Below, piece by piece: positions 7,623-18,496 of a DNA stretch of 38,134 nucleotides. The stretch's first letter is position 1, and each line of letters starts with the position of its first letter. The notes below the pieces were generated by a model. It did not search any database and was not told the DNA's origin. It saw only the letters and a list, made by a program, of their open reading frames with translations. The stretch comes from Pseudomonas folii (lineage in GTDB: Bacteria > Pseudomonadota > Gammaproteobacteria > Pseudomonadales > Pseudomonadaceae), in assembly GCF_014357575.1 (NCBI RefSeq), contig NZ_JACONW010000048.1, positions 1 to 38,134 of the forward strand, in the 5' to 3' direction. The position numbers and the translations under genes were made by a program.

Positions 7623-8318
7623 ATGAAAACTCTCGGCGTTATAGGCGGAATGAGCTGGGAATCCACAGCCACCTACTACAAGTTGCTCAACGAAGGCGTC
7701 CGTGACGCGCTCGGCGGCCTGCATTCTGCGCCGATTCTCCTGCATTCAGTCGACCTCGCGGGTATCGCTGCGTTGCAAAAAACCGGTGAGTGGCACGTTG
7801 CAGGTGAGCAACTGGCTCACGTCGCGCAAGGCCTGCAGCGGGCCGGTGCAGGCGCTCTGCTGCTGGCCACAAACACGATGCACAAAGTCGCGCCCGCTAT
7901 CGAGGCTGCGGTGGACATTCCGCTGCTGCACATCGGCGATGCGGTGGGCCAGGCTCTGCAAGCCAGTGGCGTATCCCGCGCTGCGCTGCTGGGCACGCGC
8001 TTCACCATGCAGGACGACTTCTATCGTAATCGTCTCGCCGAACGCTTCGACATCGAATGCCTGTTGCCCGACGCTCAGGCCATGACCGAGATCGACCGAG
8101 TGATTTTCGCCGAATTGTGCCTGGGTCAATTCAATCAGCCTGCTCGGGACTACTACCTGAACGTACTTGAGCAGCTTCGCGATGAGGGCGCGGAGGCGGC
8201 GATTCTGGGTTGTACCGAAATCGGGTTGTTGCTTGATGGCGTGCAAAGCCCACTGCCGTTGATCGACAGCACTGAGCAGCATGTGGCGATGGGGTTGCGG
8301 TGGTTGCTTGAGTTGTAG
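7623..8318 (+). CDS. Aspartate/glutamate racemase family protein (YgeA-like)
   Basis: A 231-residue cofactor-independent amino acid racemase. It has the N-terminal GGMSWESTATYY, the active-site strand LLLATNTMHK (residues 79-88) and the second catalytic strand LGCTEIGLL with Cys197. From memory it aligns almost without gaps to E. coli YgeA. At the first catalytic position it has Ala82-Thr83, so the acid/base pair is Thr83/Cys197 rather than two cysteines, as reported for L-Asp/Glu-specific members. It would interconvert D and L amino acids in the cytosol. The ATG at 7623 has GGAG six bases upstream; a GTG at 7608 lacks a site. It is a single gene followed by REP-rich DNA. Confidence 0.88.
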   Translation: MKTLGVIGGMSWESTATYYKLLNEGVRDALGGLHSAPILLHSVDLAGIAALQKTGEWHVAGEQLAHVAQGLQRAGAGALLLATNTMHKVAPAIEAAVDIPLLHIGDAVGQALQASGVSRAALLGTRFTMQDDFYRNRLAERFDIECLLPDAQAMTEIDRVIFAELCLGQFNQPARDYYLNVLEQLRDEGAEAAILGCTEIGLLLDGVQSPLPLIDSTEQHVAMGLRWLLEL

Positions 8319-8433
8319 CAAACACCTGCCCTTGTCGCGCCTATCGACAAAAGACAACGATCAGAGTTGACCTAAATCCTGTAAGGGCCGCCCCGGCGTC
8401 CCTGACACCCCGCTGTCGCGTAGCAAACACGGG

Positions 8434-8526
8434 ACCTGTAGGAGTGAGCTTGCTCGATTCGGTCTGTCAGTCGATGAAGATATCGCCTGTACCGACGTCA
8501 TCGCGAGCAAGCTCACTCCTACAGGT
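8434..8526. repeat. REP pair ('cctgtaggagtgagcttgct' type)
   Basis: The arms acctgtaggagtgagcttgc and gcaagctcactcctacaggt flank a 45-base centre, with cga/tcg ends typical of the Pseudomonas 'gagcttgctcgcga' REP family. It lies after the racemase gene in the 515-bp gap 8319-8833; the rest of that gap is AT-rich upstream DNA of the next gene. Confidence 0.85.
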
Positions 8527-8641
8527 GCAATGTTTGCTGCCAGGCAGCGCGGTGCCATGGATACTGAAGAAAAATCCCTCAACGAAATCCAACTACTGGT
8601 TTTCGTAGTATATAGTTATTTGATTTTGGGATTAATAGTAG

Positions 8642-8667
8642 TTTCTGTAGGGTAAGTCTTACAGAAA
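8642..8667. promoter_or_regulatory. Perfect 8-bp inverted repeat, possible operator or hairpin
   Basis: TTTCTGTA and TACAGAAA are separated by ten bases in AT-rich DNA, about 170 bp before the interrupted gene at 8834. The shape fits a dimeric regulator site. There is no T tract, so it is not a convincing terminator. Function is unproven. Confidence 0.4.
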
Positions 8668-8833
8668 ATAAAGATTCATCTGAAATTTAGCTTTTTATAC
8701 TTCTGTTTTGCTCAGTAAATACGGGCTATTGCCTGTGATCTATTCGTTTGGATAGTTGTAAGCTTTTTTGTGAGGCGCTACCGTTTTCTCAAGTTTCAAC
8801 ACAAGACAAACTTGATTTATTAAAGGTATTCCA

Positions 8834-9277
8834 ATGAAGGGTATTTATGTTCTGGCGCCTTTGGCGCTGGTTTTAGCTGTGGCTTCGGGTGTAGTTTAGG
8901 CTGGGCCTCTGGTCGATGTGACGTTTAAGAACAATGGTGCGGAGTCTGCCTTCTATCACGCTGAAGGGAGAAATGGGATGAGTGCCCAAATGAACGCAAG
9001 ACCTACGCCCTTGGCAGAAATAAAAGCGGGTGAATTCGCTCGGTATAGAGTTCAGAGTAATATTTCACCCGATACTAACTATGCAGTTGTTATGTATCGA
9101 ATGGGAAGTAAGGTGTGTAAGTTTTCAACGACATACTTTAAGAATTTCCAGAGCGGCGTGCGGGTTCCTAAGTGGACTAAAAACGCTATTGCAGAGGGCG
9201 GGGCGCGTTGTGATGTGAAGATCACATCTGTCAACTTCTCCACCAATGCGTGGGCAGTTGAATTTTCGATGAAGTAA
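8834..9277 (+). pseudogene. Small exported protein interrupted by an in-frame TAG in its signal peptide
   Basis: From the ATG at 8834 the reading frame gives a clear signal peptide (MKGIYVLAPLALVLAVASGV...), then an amber codon TAG at 8897-8899 (codon 22). It continues in the same frame through AGPLVDVTFKNNG to a stop at 9277, 147 codons in all. One base change (TAG from CAG, Gln) would restore a V-Q-A cleavage site just before GPLVD. The mature part (about 125 residues, two cysteines, beta-rich look) has no other defect. I do not recognise a family. The only later start is a GTG at 8918 without a ribosome site or signal peptide. It is either a fresh nonsense mutation, a sequencing error or a read-through gene. 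Confidence 0.65.
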
Positions 9278-9369
9278 CACTTTTTGAATGAGCTGGGTAA
9301 CAGTGCAGAATGCTCATGCCGTTAAGGTGCGCTGTTATCCAGTTTCAATATTGGATTTCGGAGAATAAT

Positions 9370-10233
9370 ATGATTAATAACGTCAATGTTTCCACATCTT
9401 TGATTCCCTCCAATTCCCCCATCAAGAGCGGGTATTCCAATACCACTGGCCTTAGTGAAGCTGTCCAGGACATCTCAAAAAAAATGGATACCGCAAGCGT
9501 CTCAACGCTTTCTCTCCAACTCGGTGAAAGCGCCGTGCGTGCCGAAGCCCGCGAGAAGAGCATGACGCGTGAGCAATTAGGAGAATTTGCGAAAAAAACG
9601 GTAGATCATATTTTGGGTGAGTCGTACGTTGCCAACAAAGCCCGGCACGATGCAGAAGTACCGGAGACCAACGACCCCGTGCTGATTGAGCGAGCCAAGT
9701 TGGCGACGATCTACGTCAATAAATCTGTAGCCCAGGACCCAACTGCAAGAAATCCATTTGCTGACCTCACCCGTGAGCAGGCGGTTCTTATTGCGTACGA
9801 CGATAAAGGCTCGTACACGGTCAATGAAAGGCAGGCCGCCTGGTCTCGCAGTGCGAGTCTGGAACAACAATGGCGAGCAGGATCAATAGCCCGTGCAGGA
9901 CAGGAATATAACAGCTGCGGTAAGAACCCCAAGTTCATGACTGAATGCCTCGATCATTACAAAGCACTGCCTGCCATTGAGCGAGCTCGCTACGATAAAG
10001 GTTATGAAAGTCGGCTTGAAGCCAGCATCACGGAGCACGGCGGTTCGCGTAAGCCTAGTGAGCGAATGTTGAACTTATACGAAATCCTCGCAGGCATTCA
10101 ATTGCCGGAGAAGAAAAAAGAGCAACCTGTACCGGGTAAAAATAAACCTGAGCCTGTAAAGCCGGTTGTCGACGCTGTAAAGCCCGGTACGACGATTCTT
10201 GATCCGCTCCCCGCCACAAAAAAAGTTAACTGA
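9370..10233 (+). CDS. Hypothetical protein, first of a tandem paralogous pair
   Basis: A 287-residue protein of unknown function. The first 40 residues are Ser/Asn/Thr-rich and probably disordered, followed by a helical block LGESAVRAEAREKSMTREQL (51-70). A middle region with NPFADLTREQ and YDDKGSYTVNERQAAW follows, then a C-terminal segment with HYKALPAIERARY, and a Lys/Pro-rich tail. There is no signal peptide or membrane helix. The same blocks recur in the next gene, so the pair arose by duplication. The ATG at 9370 has GGAGA six bases upstream; a longer frame from 9310 has no site. A polar disordered N-terminus would suit a type III or similar secreted substrate, but this is a guess. Confidence 0.72.
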   Translation: MINNVNVSTSLIPSNSPIKSGYSNTTGLSEAVQDISKKMDTASVSTLSLQLGESAVRAEAREKSMTREQLGEFAKKTVDHILGESYVANKARHDAEVPETNDPVLIERAKLATIYVNKSVAQDPTARNPFADLTREQAVLIAYDDKGSYTVNERQAAWSRSASLEQQWRAGSIARAGQEYNSCGKNPKFMTECLDHYKALPAIERARYDKGYESRLEASITEHGGSRKPSERMLNLYEILAGIQLPEKKKEQPVPGKNKPEPVKPVVDAVKPGTTILDPLPATKKVN

Positions 10234-10267
10234 TCTTCACTGCGTATTCTGCTTTTGAGGTCGGTTT

Positions 10268-12650
<2,383 letters not shown>

Positions 12651-12689
12651 TCATCCGATGGCCGCGCTGTCTCGCAGAAAACATTGAAC

Positions 12690-12721
12690 CTGTAGGAGCG
12701 CCACCCCGGTCGCTCCTACAG
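12690..12721. repeat. Short REP-like hairpin
   Basis: An 11-bp perfect stem, ctgtaggagcg / cgctcctacag, around a ten-base centre. It is a single compact REP element in the 399-bp gap 12564-12962. Confidence 0.65.
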
Positions 12722-12816
12722 AAAAGAATTCCAGATCAAGTGGTTGTATGTTGTTTGATAACAGCTGCCGAGCTCCTATCAAACAAAATGCAAATTAATG
12801 GCTTGAAATGCATTTT

Positions 12817-12890
12817 CTGTAGGAGCTGCCGAAGGCTGCGAAGCATTTGTCCTGATACACCGCGATCGCAGCCTTCGGCAGCTCCTACAG
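12817..12890. repeat. BIME with perfect 25-bp arms (copy 1)
   Basis: The arms begin ctgtaggagctgccgaaggc and are exact inverted copies at 12817-12841 and 12866-12890. The 24-base centre (agcatttgtcctgatacacc...) and the following tail to about 12925 are nearly the same as the element at 29171-29244. It fills most of the gap between selO and mscK and may mark the mscK transcript end. Confidence 0.88.
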
Positions 12891-12962
12891 GTCCAATGTT
12901 TGCTTCGCGACAGCGCTGTGTCAGGGCACAGAGCGATCTCCTACAGATTTCTGTAACCGGCT

Positions 12963-15900
12963 TTAATCCAGTCGCAACTCCGGCGGCTCTGGCTGATCCT
13001 TCGCCGCAGGTTTGACCTGCTCCGCAGATTCCAGCTTGAGCGGCCCGCTCGGTTTTGGCTCTTCGTCCGTCGGCACCAGCTTGTATTCCTGCCCGCTGAG
13101 ATTCTTGAGGTAAACCTCCATCTGCCGGAACGAGATGTTGATGTGCTGCTTCTTGAATTCTTTATTGATGAAACGGTTGATCTCGTCGAGCACCGGGTTA
13201 CGGTCGCCGAGATCGCGCACGTGCATGCGCAACTCATGATCCAGCGTGCTTTCGCCGAAGTTCAGGAAGTACACAATCGGCTCCGGGTCCTTGAGCACTC
13301 GCGGATTATCCCGTGCGGCCTTGAGCAGCAGGGTACGAACCAGATCCAGGTCGGAACCGTAATCCACGCCGAGTTTAAGAGTCACCCGGGTGATGGTGTC
13401 GGTCAGCGACCAGTTGATCAGTTGCCCGGTAATGAACGTCTTGTTCGGGACGATGATGTCCTTTCGGTCAAAGTCGGTAATGGTCGTGGCGCGGATGCGG
13501 ATCTTGCTGACCGTGCCCGACAGGTTACCAATCGTAATGGTGTCGCCAATCCGCACGGGACGCTCAAACAGAATCATGATGCCCGAGATGAAGTTGGCGA
13601 AGATCTCCTGCATCCCGAAACCGAGGCCGACCGACAGCGCGGCCACCAGCCATTGCAGCTTGTCCCAACTTACGCCTAACGCCGAGAGCGTAGACACAAA
13701 GCCGATACCGGCAATGGCATAGGACAGCAAGGTGGTGGTCGCGTAAGCGCTGCCTTGGGCAAGGCTCAAGCGTGACAACACCAGTACCTCAAGCAAGCCG
13801 GGCAGGTTACCCGCCAGGACAAAGGTGATGCCGATGATCACCAGTGCGCCAATCATGTCGCCGAGGCTGATCGGCACCATGCTCATGGTAGCGCCGGTAC
13901 CGCTGGTGTATTCGTACAGGGTGATGTTGTCCAGGTACGAGAACACGGTGATCAGATCCGACCACACCCAGTACAGCGCAGCCACGAAACCGGCCAGCAG
14001 TGCCAGACGAATCAGACGCAGCGATTGCTGGTTGACCTGTTCGATGTCGAGTGTGGGTTCTTCAACCACCGCATCGCCATCGCCCGCCTCTTTGGCAGCC
14101 TGACGCTTGGCCAGGGCGCGCTGATAGGCCAGACGTCGTGCCGCCACACTCAGACCGCGCACGAACGCTGCCTCGATGACCAGCCAAAGCATCATCAGGT
14201 ACAAAGTGTCGATCAGGCGATCACTGAGTTTCAGCGCGGTGTAGTAGTAGCCGAAGCACACTGCGACAAACAGCGCGATGGGCAGCGCAGTAAACGCCAG
14301 TCCCATTGTTTTGCGGAACAGCGAAGCGTTGTGATTGCTTGGGCTGGTCAGCAGCAGGCGGCTAAGCAGCCAGGCCATCAGCGCGTAGCAGGTCAGTACC
14401 ACGCCAATACCCAGAACGTCGTCAGCCAGTGCGGCGGGTTGATGCTCGGCCACCGCGACAACGGCAACCAGCGCCAGCACGACGAGGCCAAGCTTGCGTA
14501 TCCAGCCCTGAAGGAATTCGACCTGGGCCTTTTCCCAGCGGAAATGCAGCTGTGCCACGCCGCCCGGCGCAAGGATCCGGTAGGCGGTGTAGAACACCAG
14601 CCACGCCAGTGCAATTTGTAGCAGTGCTTCGCCCAGATTGGCGTTTTGCCCCCGTGCGTCGATTTGCAGGGCGTAACCACACAGGGCCAGCGCCAGCGCA
14701 ACCGGCATGGCCAGCAGAATATTGATCAGAATCGCCAGCGGTGTTTGCAACTGGCTGTCACGCTTGAAGTGGCCTATGTCCGCATGCAGCTTGTTGAGTT
14801 TGTTGTAGAGCGCTTTACGTCTCCAGGTCAGCACGCCGATCAATAGCAGCAACGGCAGGAACAGCAACGGTCGCTGGGTCAGTCCATCGCTCAATTCGCT
14901 GACGCTTGAGGCCACCGGCAAGGTTGCCACCTGCTTCTGCAGACGCGGCCAGATGCCCTGGAACCACTCCACATCGAGGGGCTTGTTGCTGGGGATCCAG
15001 AACATCTGCTCATCCAGCGTCTCGCGCAGGCTGATGGCCGTGCTGACCAATTGCTTCTGGTTGAGCTGCAAGGTGATGGATTCATTGAGCAGCGCGCTGA
15101 GTTCGCGGTTCAGGCGCTCCAGCAGATCGCTGCGGGTCACGGCCAGGTCCAGCAAGGTCTTGCGCAACTGTGGAGTAATGTCCGCAGGCTGTTGCGTGGC
15201 CAGCAGTTTTTCAACGTAGGCAACCGGGCTGCTCATGGCCTCACGCTGCTGATTGATCTCGAACTGATACAGGCGGATGTCTGCGATTTCGTCCGCCAGA
15301 CCTTTGTCCAGTTGCAGGTGTGGCAACGACTGCTTCTGTTTATAGAGAATCTTCGACAGCAACAGGCTGCCGCGCAGCACGTTGATCTGCTCGTCCAGCG
15401 CCTGATCAGTCTGGGTCAGGTTGTCCAGCTGTTGTTTGGTCTTGAGGTTCTGCTGGGTCAGTTCGTTGAGGCGATCGGTGCCGCGTAGCAAATAGTCGGA
15501 GAGCTTGAGGTTGGCGGCGCTTTCGGTCGCCAGCAGGCTACTGCTCCCGGCTTTCTGCGCTTCCAGAGACAGCTGCGTCACGGTCTGCTGGGACTGGGCG
15601 CGGCGCTTGTCGTTGATCAGGGTTTGCAGCTCCTGGATTTCCTGCTCCTGGCGGCTGACCTTTTCTACCAGCAGGTCATGCTGGCTGTTGCCCAGATCCT
15701 GCAACTGGCTGTTGCCCGCCAGTTCCTGACGGCGCAACACGTTCAAGGCATTGATCGACGCCAGCTCAGCGTTGAGCTGATTGCGTTGTTCGGGGCTTAG
15801 GTTCTTACCGTTGTCTTTGCCCAGCTTGAGAATGGTGTTGATTTGCTGGATGCGGTTCTGGTTGTTACTGATTTCAGCTTGAGCGCGTTCAGGACGAGTC

Positions 15901-16340
15901 TGTGCGGTGATGACCATGCTGCTGGCATCGCTCAAGGCTTTTTGTAACTCGCCTTGCAGGGTGCTGCGTTCGCTGAGCATGTTTTCCAGCTGCGGCACGT
16001 CAAGACTGCCATAGCGCTGGGCAACGGGGATGATTTTGCTGCCTTTGAGGCGCGTCAGTTCCCGCTGGTTTTCGGAGATCTGTTTCTGTGCATCGTTCAG
16101 TTGCTGCTTGAGCGCAGTGAGCTTCTTCTCGTTATCGCTTTTGCTGTCGATAAAGCCCAGGGTCTGTTCCAGCACCTGCTGCAGCGCTTTTTGGTCGGCG
16201 TCCGGCAGTTTGCGGTCGGCGATCTTGTCCAGGCTCTGCTGCACGGCCTCGCGCGTGGGTGGATCGGCAGCCAGTACCGGGAAAGACGACAGGCACAAGC
16301 CGAGCAGGATGGCAGCAAAGAAATTACGCAGGGGCAACAT
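12963..16340 (-). CDS. mscK: Mechanosensitive channel MscK (KefA) type
   Basis: A 1125-residue large MscS-superfamily channel, about the size of E. coli MscK (1120). The order is: signal peptide (MLPLRNFFAAILLGLCLSSF, cleavage near AADPP), a long Gln/Leu-rich coiled-coil periplasmic region (about 30-480), roughly ten membrane helices (about 500-870), then the MscS core with GLGFGMQEIFANFISG and ERPVRIGDTITIG and a cytoplasmic beta/alpha domain. It opens under membrane tension; the E. coli protein also responds to external K+. I chose the ATG at 16340 because it starts the signal peptide; the longer frame to 16484 is not conserved in character and overlaps the antiporter gene. It sits 35 bp after the antiporter gene, probably in one operon handling K+ and osmotic stress. 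Confidence 0.9.
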   Translation of the reverse strand: MLPLRNFFAAILLGLCLSSFPVLAADPPTREAVQQSLDKIADRKLPDADQKALQQVLEQTLGFIDSKSDNEKKLTALKQQLNDAQKQISENQRELTRLKGSKIIPVAQRYGSLDVPQLENMLSERSTLQGELQKALSDASSMVITAQTRPERAQAEISNNQNRIQQINTILKLGKDNGKNLSPEQRNQLNAELASINALNVLRRQELAGNSQLQDLGNSQHDLLVEKVSRQEQEIQELQTLINDKRRAQSQQTVTQLSLEAQKAGSSSLLATESAANLKLSDYLLRGTDRLNELTQQNLKTKQQLDNLTQTDQALDEQINVLRGSLLLSKILYKQKQSLPHLQLDKGLADEIADIRLYQFEINQQREAMSSPVAYVEKLLATQQPADITPQLRKTLLDLAVTRSDLLERLNRELSALLNESITLQLNQKQLVSTAISLRETLDEQMFWIPSNKPLDVEWFQGIWPRLQKQVATLPVASSVSELSDGLTQRPLLFLPLLLLIGVLTWRRKALYNKLNKLHADIGHFKRDSQLQTPLAILINILLAMPVALALALCGYALQIDARGQNANLGEALLQIALAWLVFYTAYRILAPGGVAQLHFRWEKAQVEFLQGWIRKLGLVVLALVAVVAVAEHQPAALADDVLGIGVVLTCYALMAWLLSRLLLTSPSNHNASLFRKTMGLAFTALPIALFVAVCFGYYYTALKLSDRLIDTLYLMMLWLVIEAAFVRGLSVAARRLAYQRALAKRQAAKEAGDGDAVVEEPTLDIEQVNQQSLRLIRLALLAGFVAALYWVWSDLITVFSYLDNITLYEYTSGTGATMSMVPISLGDMIGALVIIGITFVLAGNLPGLLEVLVLSRLSLAQGSAYATTTLLSYAIAGIGFVSTLSALGVSWDKLQWLVAALSVGLGFGMQEIFANFISGIMILFERPVRIGDTITIGNLSGTVSKIRIRATTITDFDRKDIIVPNKTFITGQLINWSLTDTITRVTLKLGVDYGSDLDLVRTLLLKAARDNPRVLKDPEPIVYFLNFGESTLDHELRMHVRDLGDRNPVLDEINRFINKEFKKQHINISFRQMEVYLKNLSGQEYKLVPTDEEPKPSGPLKLESAEQVKPAAKDQPEPPELRLD

Positions 16341-16375
16341 AGACACCGGTCGAGCTGATCGAATAGAAGGGCAGT

Positions 16376-18118
16376 TTAGAGGAACAACCCAGGGCCTGGG
16401 TTGCTTCCTTCGGGGAATCTGACGCCGACTTTGAGGATCTTGTTCCCCTCCATCACAGCAACTGTCCAAATAGTTCCATTCCATTCGATCTGATCGCCGA
16501 CAATCGGCTCGCCGCGATTCTTCTGCACAATGAACTGGCTCAGCGGCATGTTGCCGTCCTGCCCATCCAGTTTCAGACCGTACAAGGCAGCAACCGCGCT
16601 CAGTTGAGCGTCACCTTCCAGTACGAAGTCGCCGAAGAAGCGCAGGTCCAGACCGCGTTGCGGCGCCTGGCTGAACAGTTTGCCCAAGGCTGGCAGGTCA
16701 TGTTCGTGACCGATAACACACAGCAGGTCATCGACTTCCAGTGTTGTACTACCCGACGGGTGAAGCAGTTGCTGGCCGCGGAACAGGGCGGCGATGCGCG
16801 TGCCTTCGGGCATTTTCAGTTCGCGCAGGGCGGCACCGATACACCATTTTTCTGCACCAAGACGGTAGACGAACAACTCCCACTCGCTGGTGACGTGGAC
16901 TTCCAGCGGCGCACGGGAAATCGGTGCAGGCTCGGGCGGAACGGTCACTTTGAGCAGCTTCGCCACCCACGGCAGGCTGGTGCCTTGAACCAACAGCGAA
17001 ACCAGCACGATAAAGAACGCCAGGTTGAAGTACAGCTGCGCATTCGGCAGGTTGGCCATGAGTGGGAACACCGCCAGAATGATCGGTACTGCACCGCGCA
17101 AGCCCACCCAGGCAATAAACGCCTTTTCACGTCCGTGGAACGCTTTGAACGGCAGCAATCCCACCATTACCGAAAGCGGGCGCGCGACGAGAATCATCCA
17201 CAATGCCAGGCCCAGTGCCGGGATCGCGATCGGCAGCAGGTCGTGGGGCGTGACCAACAGGCCCAACACCAGAAACATGCCGATCTGTGCGAGCCAGGCC
17301 ATGCCGTCAAGCATGTGCAAAATACCGTGACGGCTGCGGATCGGGCGGTTGCCCATGACCAGACCACACAGGTAAACCGCCAGAAAACCGCTGCCGTGGA
17401 TGGCGTTGGTCAGGGCAAACACGGCTAAACCGCCAGAAATAACGAGAATCGGATACAGACCGGTCGCCAGATTGATGCGGTTGACCAGCTGCAACATGAG
17501 CCAGCCACCGCCCAGGCCAATCACGCCGCCGATACCGAATTCGCGAATCAGATGGACCAACAGGCTCCATTCCAGATTGGTCTGGCCGTTGGCGAGCATG
17601 CCGATCAGGGTCACAGTGAGGAACACCGCCATCGGGTCATTACTGCCGGATTCGATTTCAAGGCTGGCGGTTACCCGCTCATTCAGGCCTTTGCCGCCCA
17701 GCAGGGAAAACACCGCCGCCGCGTCCGTTGAGCCGACGATCGCGCCGATCAACAGGCCCTGAATCATGTTCAAATTAAACAGCCAGGCCGCGACCATGCC
17801 TGTCAGAGCCGTAGTAATAAGGACTCCGACGGTTGCGAGGGACAGCGCGGGCCACAACGCTACCCGGAAACTGGATACCCTCGTGCGCAACCCGCCGTCG
17901 AGCAAAATCACGGCCAGCGCGAGGTTGCCCACCAGATAGGCGGTGGCGTAGTTGTCGAAAATAATTCCGCCGCCATCCACGCCCGCAACCATACCGACCG
18001 CCAGGATGATCACCAGAATCGGGATGCCCAGACGTGAGGAAATCGAACTGACCAGAATGCTTGCACCTACCAGCAACGCGCCGATCAAGAACAGGCTGTT
18101 GATGGTTGTGGCATCCAA
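16376..18118 (-). CDS. cvrA: K+/H+ antiporter, CvrA/NhaP2 type
   Basis: A monovalent cation/proton antiporter (CPA1) of about 580 residues. About twelve membrane helices span residues 5-390, with the ion-binding ESGSNDP motif and GLRGAVPI. A TrkA-C-like and a CorC/HlyC-like cytoplasmic domain follow (about 400-580). It exports K+ in exchange for protons and supports growth at low osmolarity. The start is best read as the TTG at 18118, which gives [10 protein letters not shown] as in known family members and has GGAG eight bases upstream. The ATG two codons earlier (18124) is only two bases from that GGAG. It is followed after 35 bp by mscK. Confidence 0.9.
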   Translation of the reverse strand: MDATTINSLFLIGALLVGASILVSSISSRLGIPILVIILAVGMVAGVDGGGIIFDNYATAYLVGNLALAVILLDGGLRTRVSSFRVALWPALSLATVGVLITTALTGMVAAWLFNLNMIQGLLIGAIVGSTDAAAVFSLLGGKGLNERVTASLEIESGSNDPMAVFLTVTLIGMLANGQTNLEWSLLVHLIREFGIGGVIGLGGGWLMLQLVNRINLATGLYPILVISGGLAVFALTNAIHGSGFLAVYLCGLVMGNRPIRSRHGILHMLDGMAWLAQIGMFLVLGLLVTPHDLLPIAIPALGLALWMILVARPLSVMVGLLPFKAFHGREKAFIAWVGLRGAVPIILAVFPLMANLPNAQLYFNLAFFIVLVSLLVQGTSLPWVAKLLKVTVPPEPAPISRAPLEVHVTSEWELFVYRLGAEKWCIGAALRELKMPEGTRIAALFRGQQLLHPSGSTTLEVDDLLCVIGHEHDLPALGKLFSQAPQRGLDLRFFGDFVLEGDAQLSAVAALYGLKLDGQDGNMPLSQFIVQKNRGEPIVGDQIEWNGTIWTVAVMEGNKILKVGVRFPEGSNPGPGLFL

Positions 18119-18310
18119 GGGCATTTCTCCATGCAGAAAGGTCGATAAGAAAATAAAGGTGGCACGTCATGACCATGCAGTCACCGTGCCAACGGATTCT
18201 AACCTGTTGAATTGGTTGGCTGTCAAAGCATTGCTGTTGATTGGCTGAACAGAGGTGTTTATCGCCTGTAGGGATGCCGCAACCGGGTGCATGCAACCCT
18301 GAATACATAC

Positions 18311-18400
18311 GTGGGACCGGCTTTAGCCGGGGAGACTGCGTTGTTGACGATAAAGACATTGTGAATGTACCGGCCCCTTCCCGGCTAAAGCCGGTCCCAC
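18311..18400. repeat. REP pair with perfect 21-bp arms ('gtgggaccggctttagccgg' type)
   Basis: Arms at 18311-18331 and 18380-18400 are exact inverted copies, and the centre shares gaatgtaccggccc with the element at 6421-6510. It lies in the 378-bp gap between the divergent antiporter and the first toxin-like gene. The remaining gap must hold both promoters; I cannot place them. Confidence 0.85.
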
Positions 18401-18496
18401 TTCGTATTATCCGTCTGCGGAAAACATACATAAGTACCGCCAACCCCCGCATCGAACCTGATCACGTGCATGCTTTTCTCACTCAAGGAAAGCCAC

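Noticed and set aside
8918..9277. Independent gene starting at the GTG at 8918
   Set aside because: It has no ribosome site and lacks the signal peptide that lies in frame just upstream, behind the TAG. It is better read as one interrupted gene.
12690..12890. Possible CRISPR array because of repeated inverted units
   Set aside because: The units are palindromic REP/BIME elements, not evenly spaced direct repeats with unique spacers. No cas genes are present.
16604..17428. A 274-codon plus-strand open frame opposite the antiporter gene
   Set aside because: It is Gln/His/Arg-rich, low-complexity shadow coding caused by codon bias of the real minus-strand gene.
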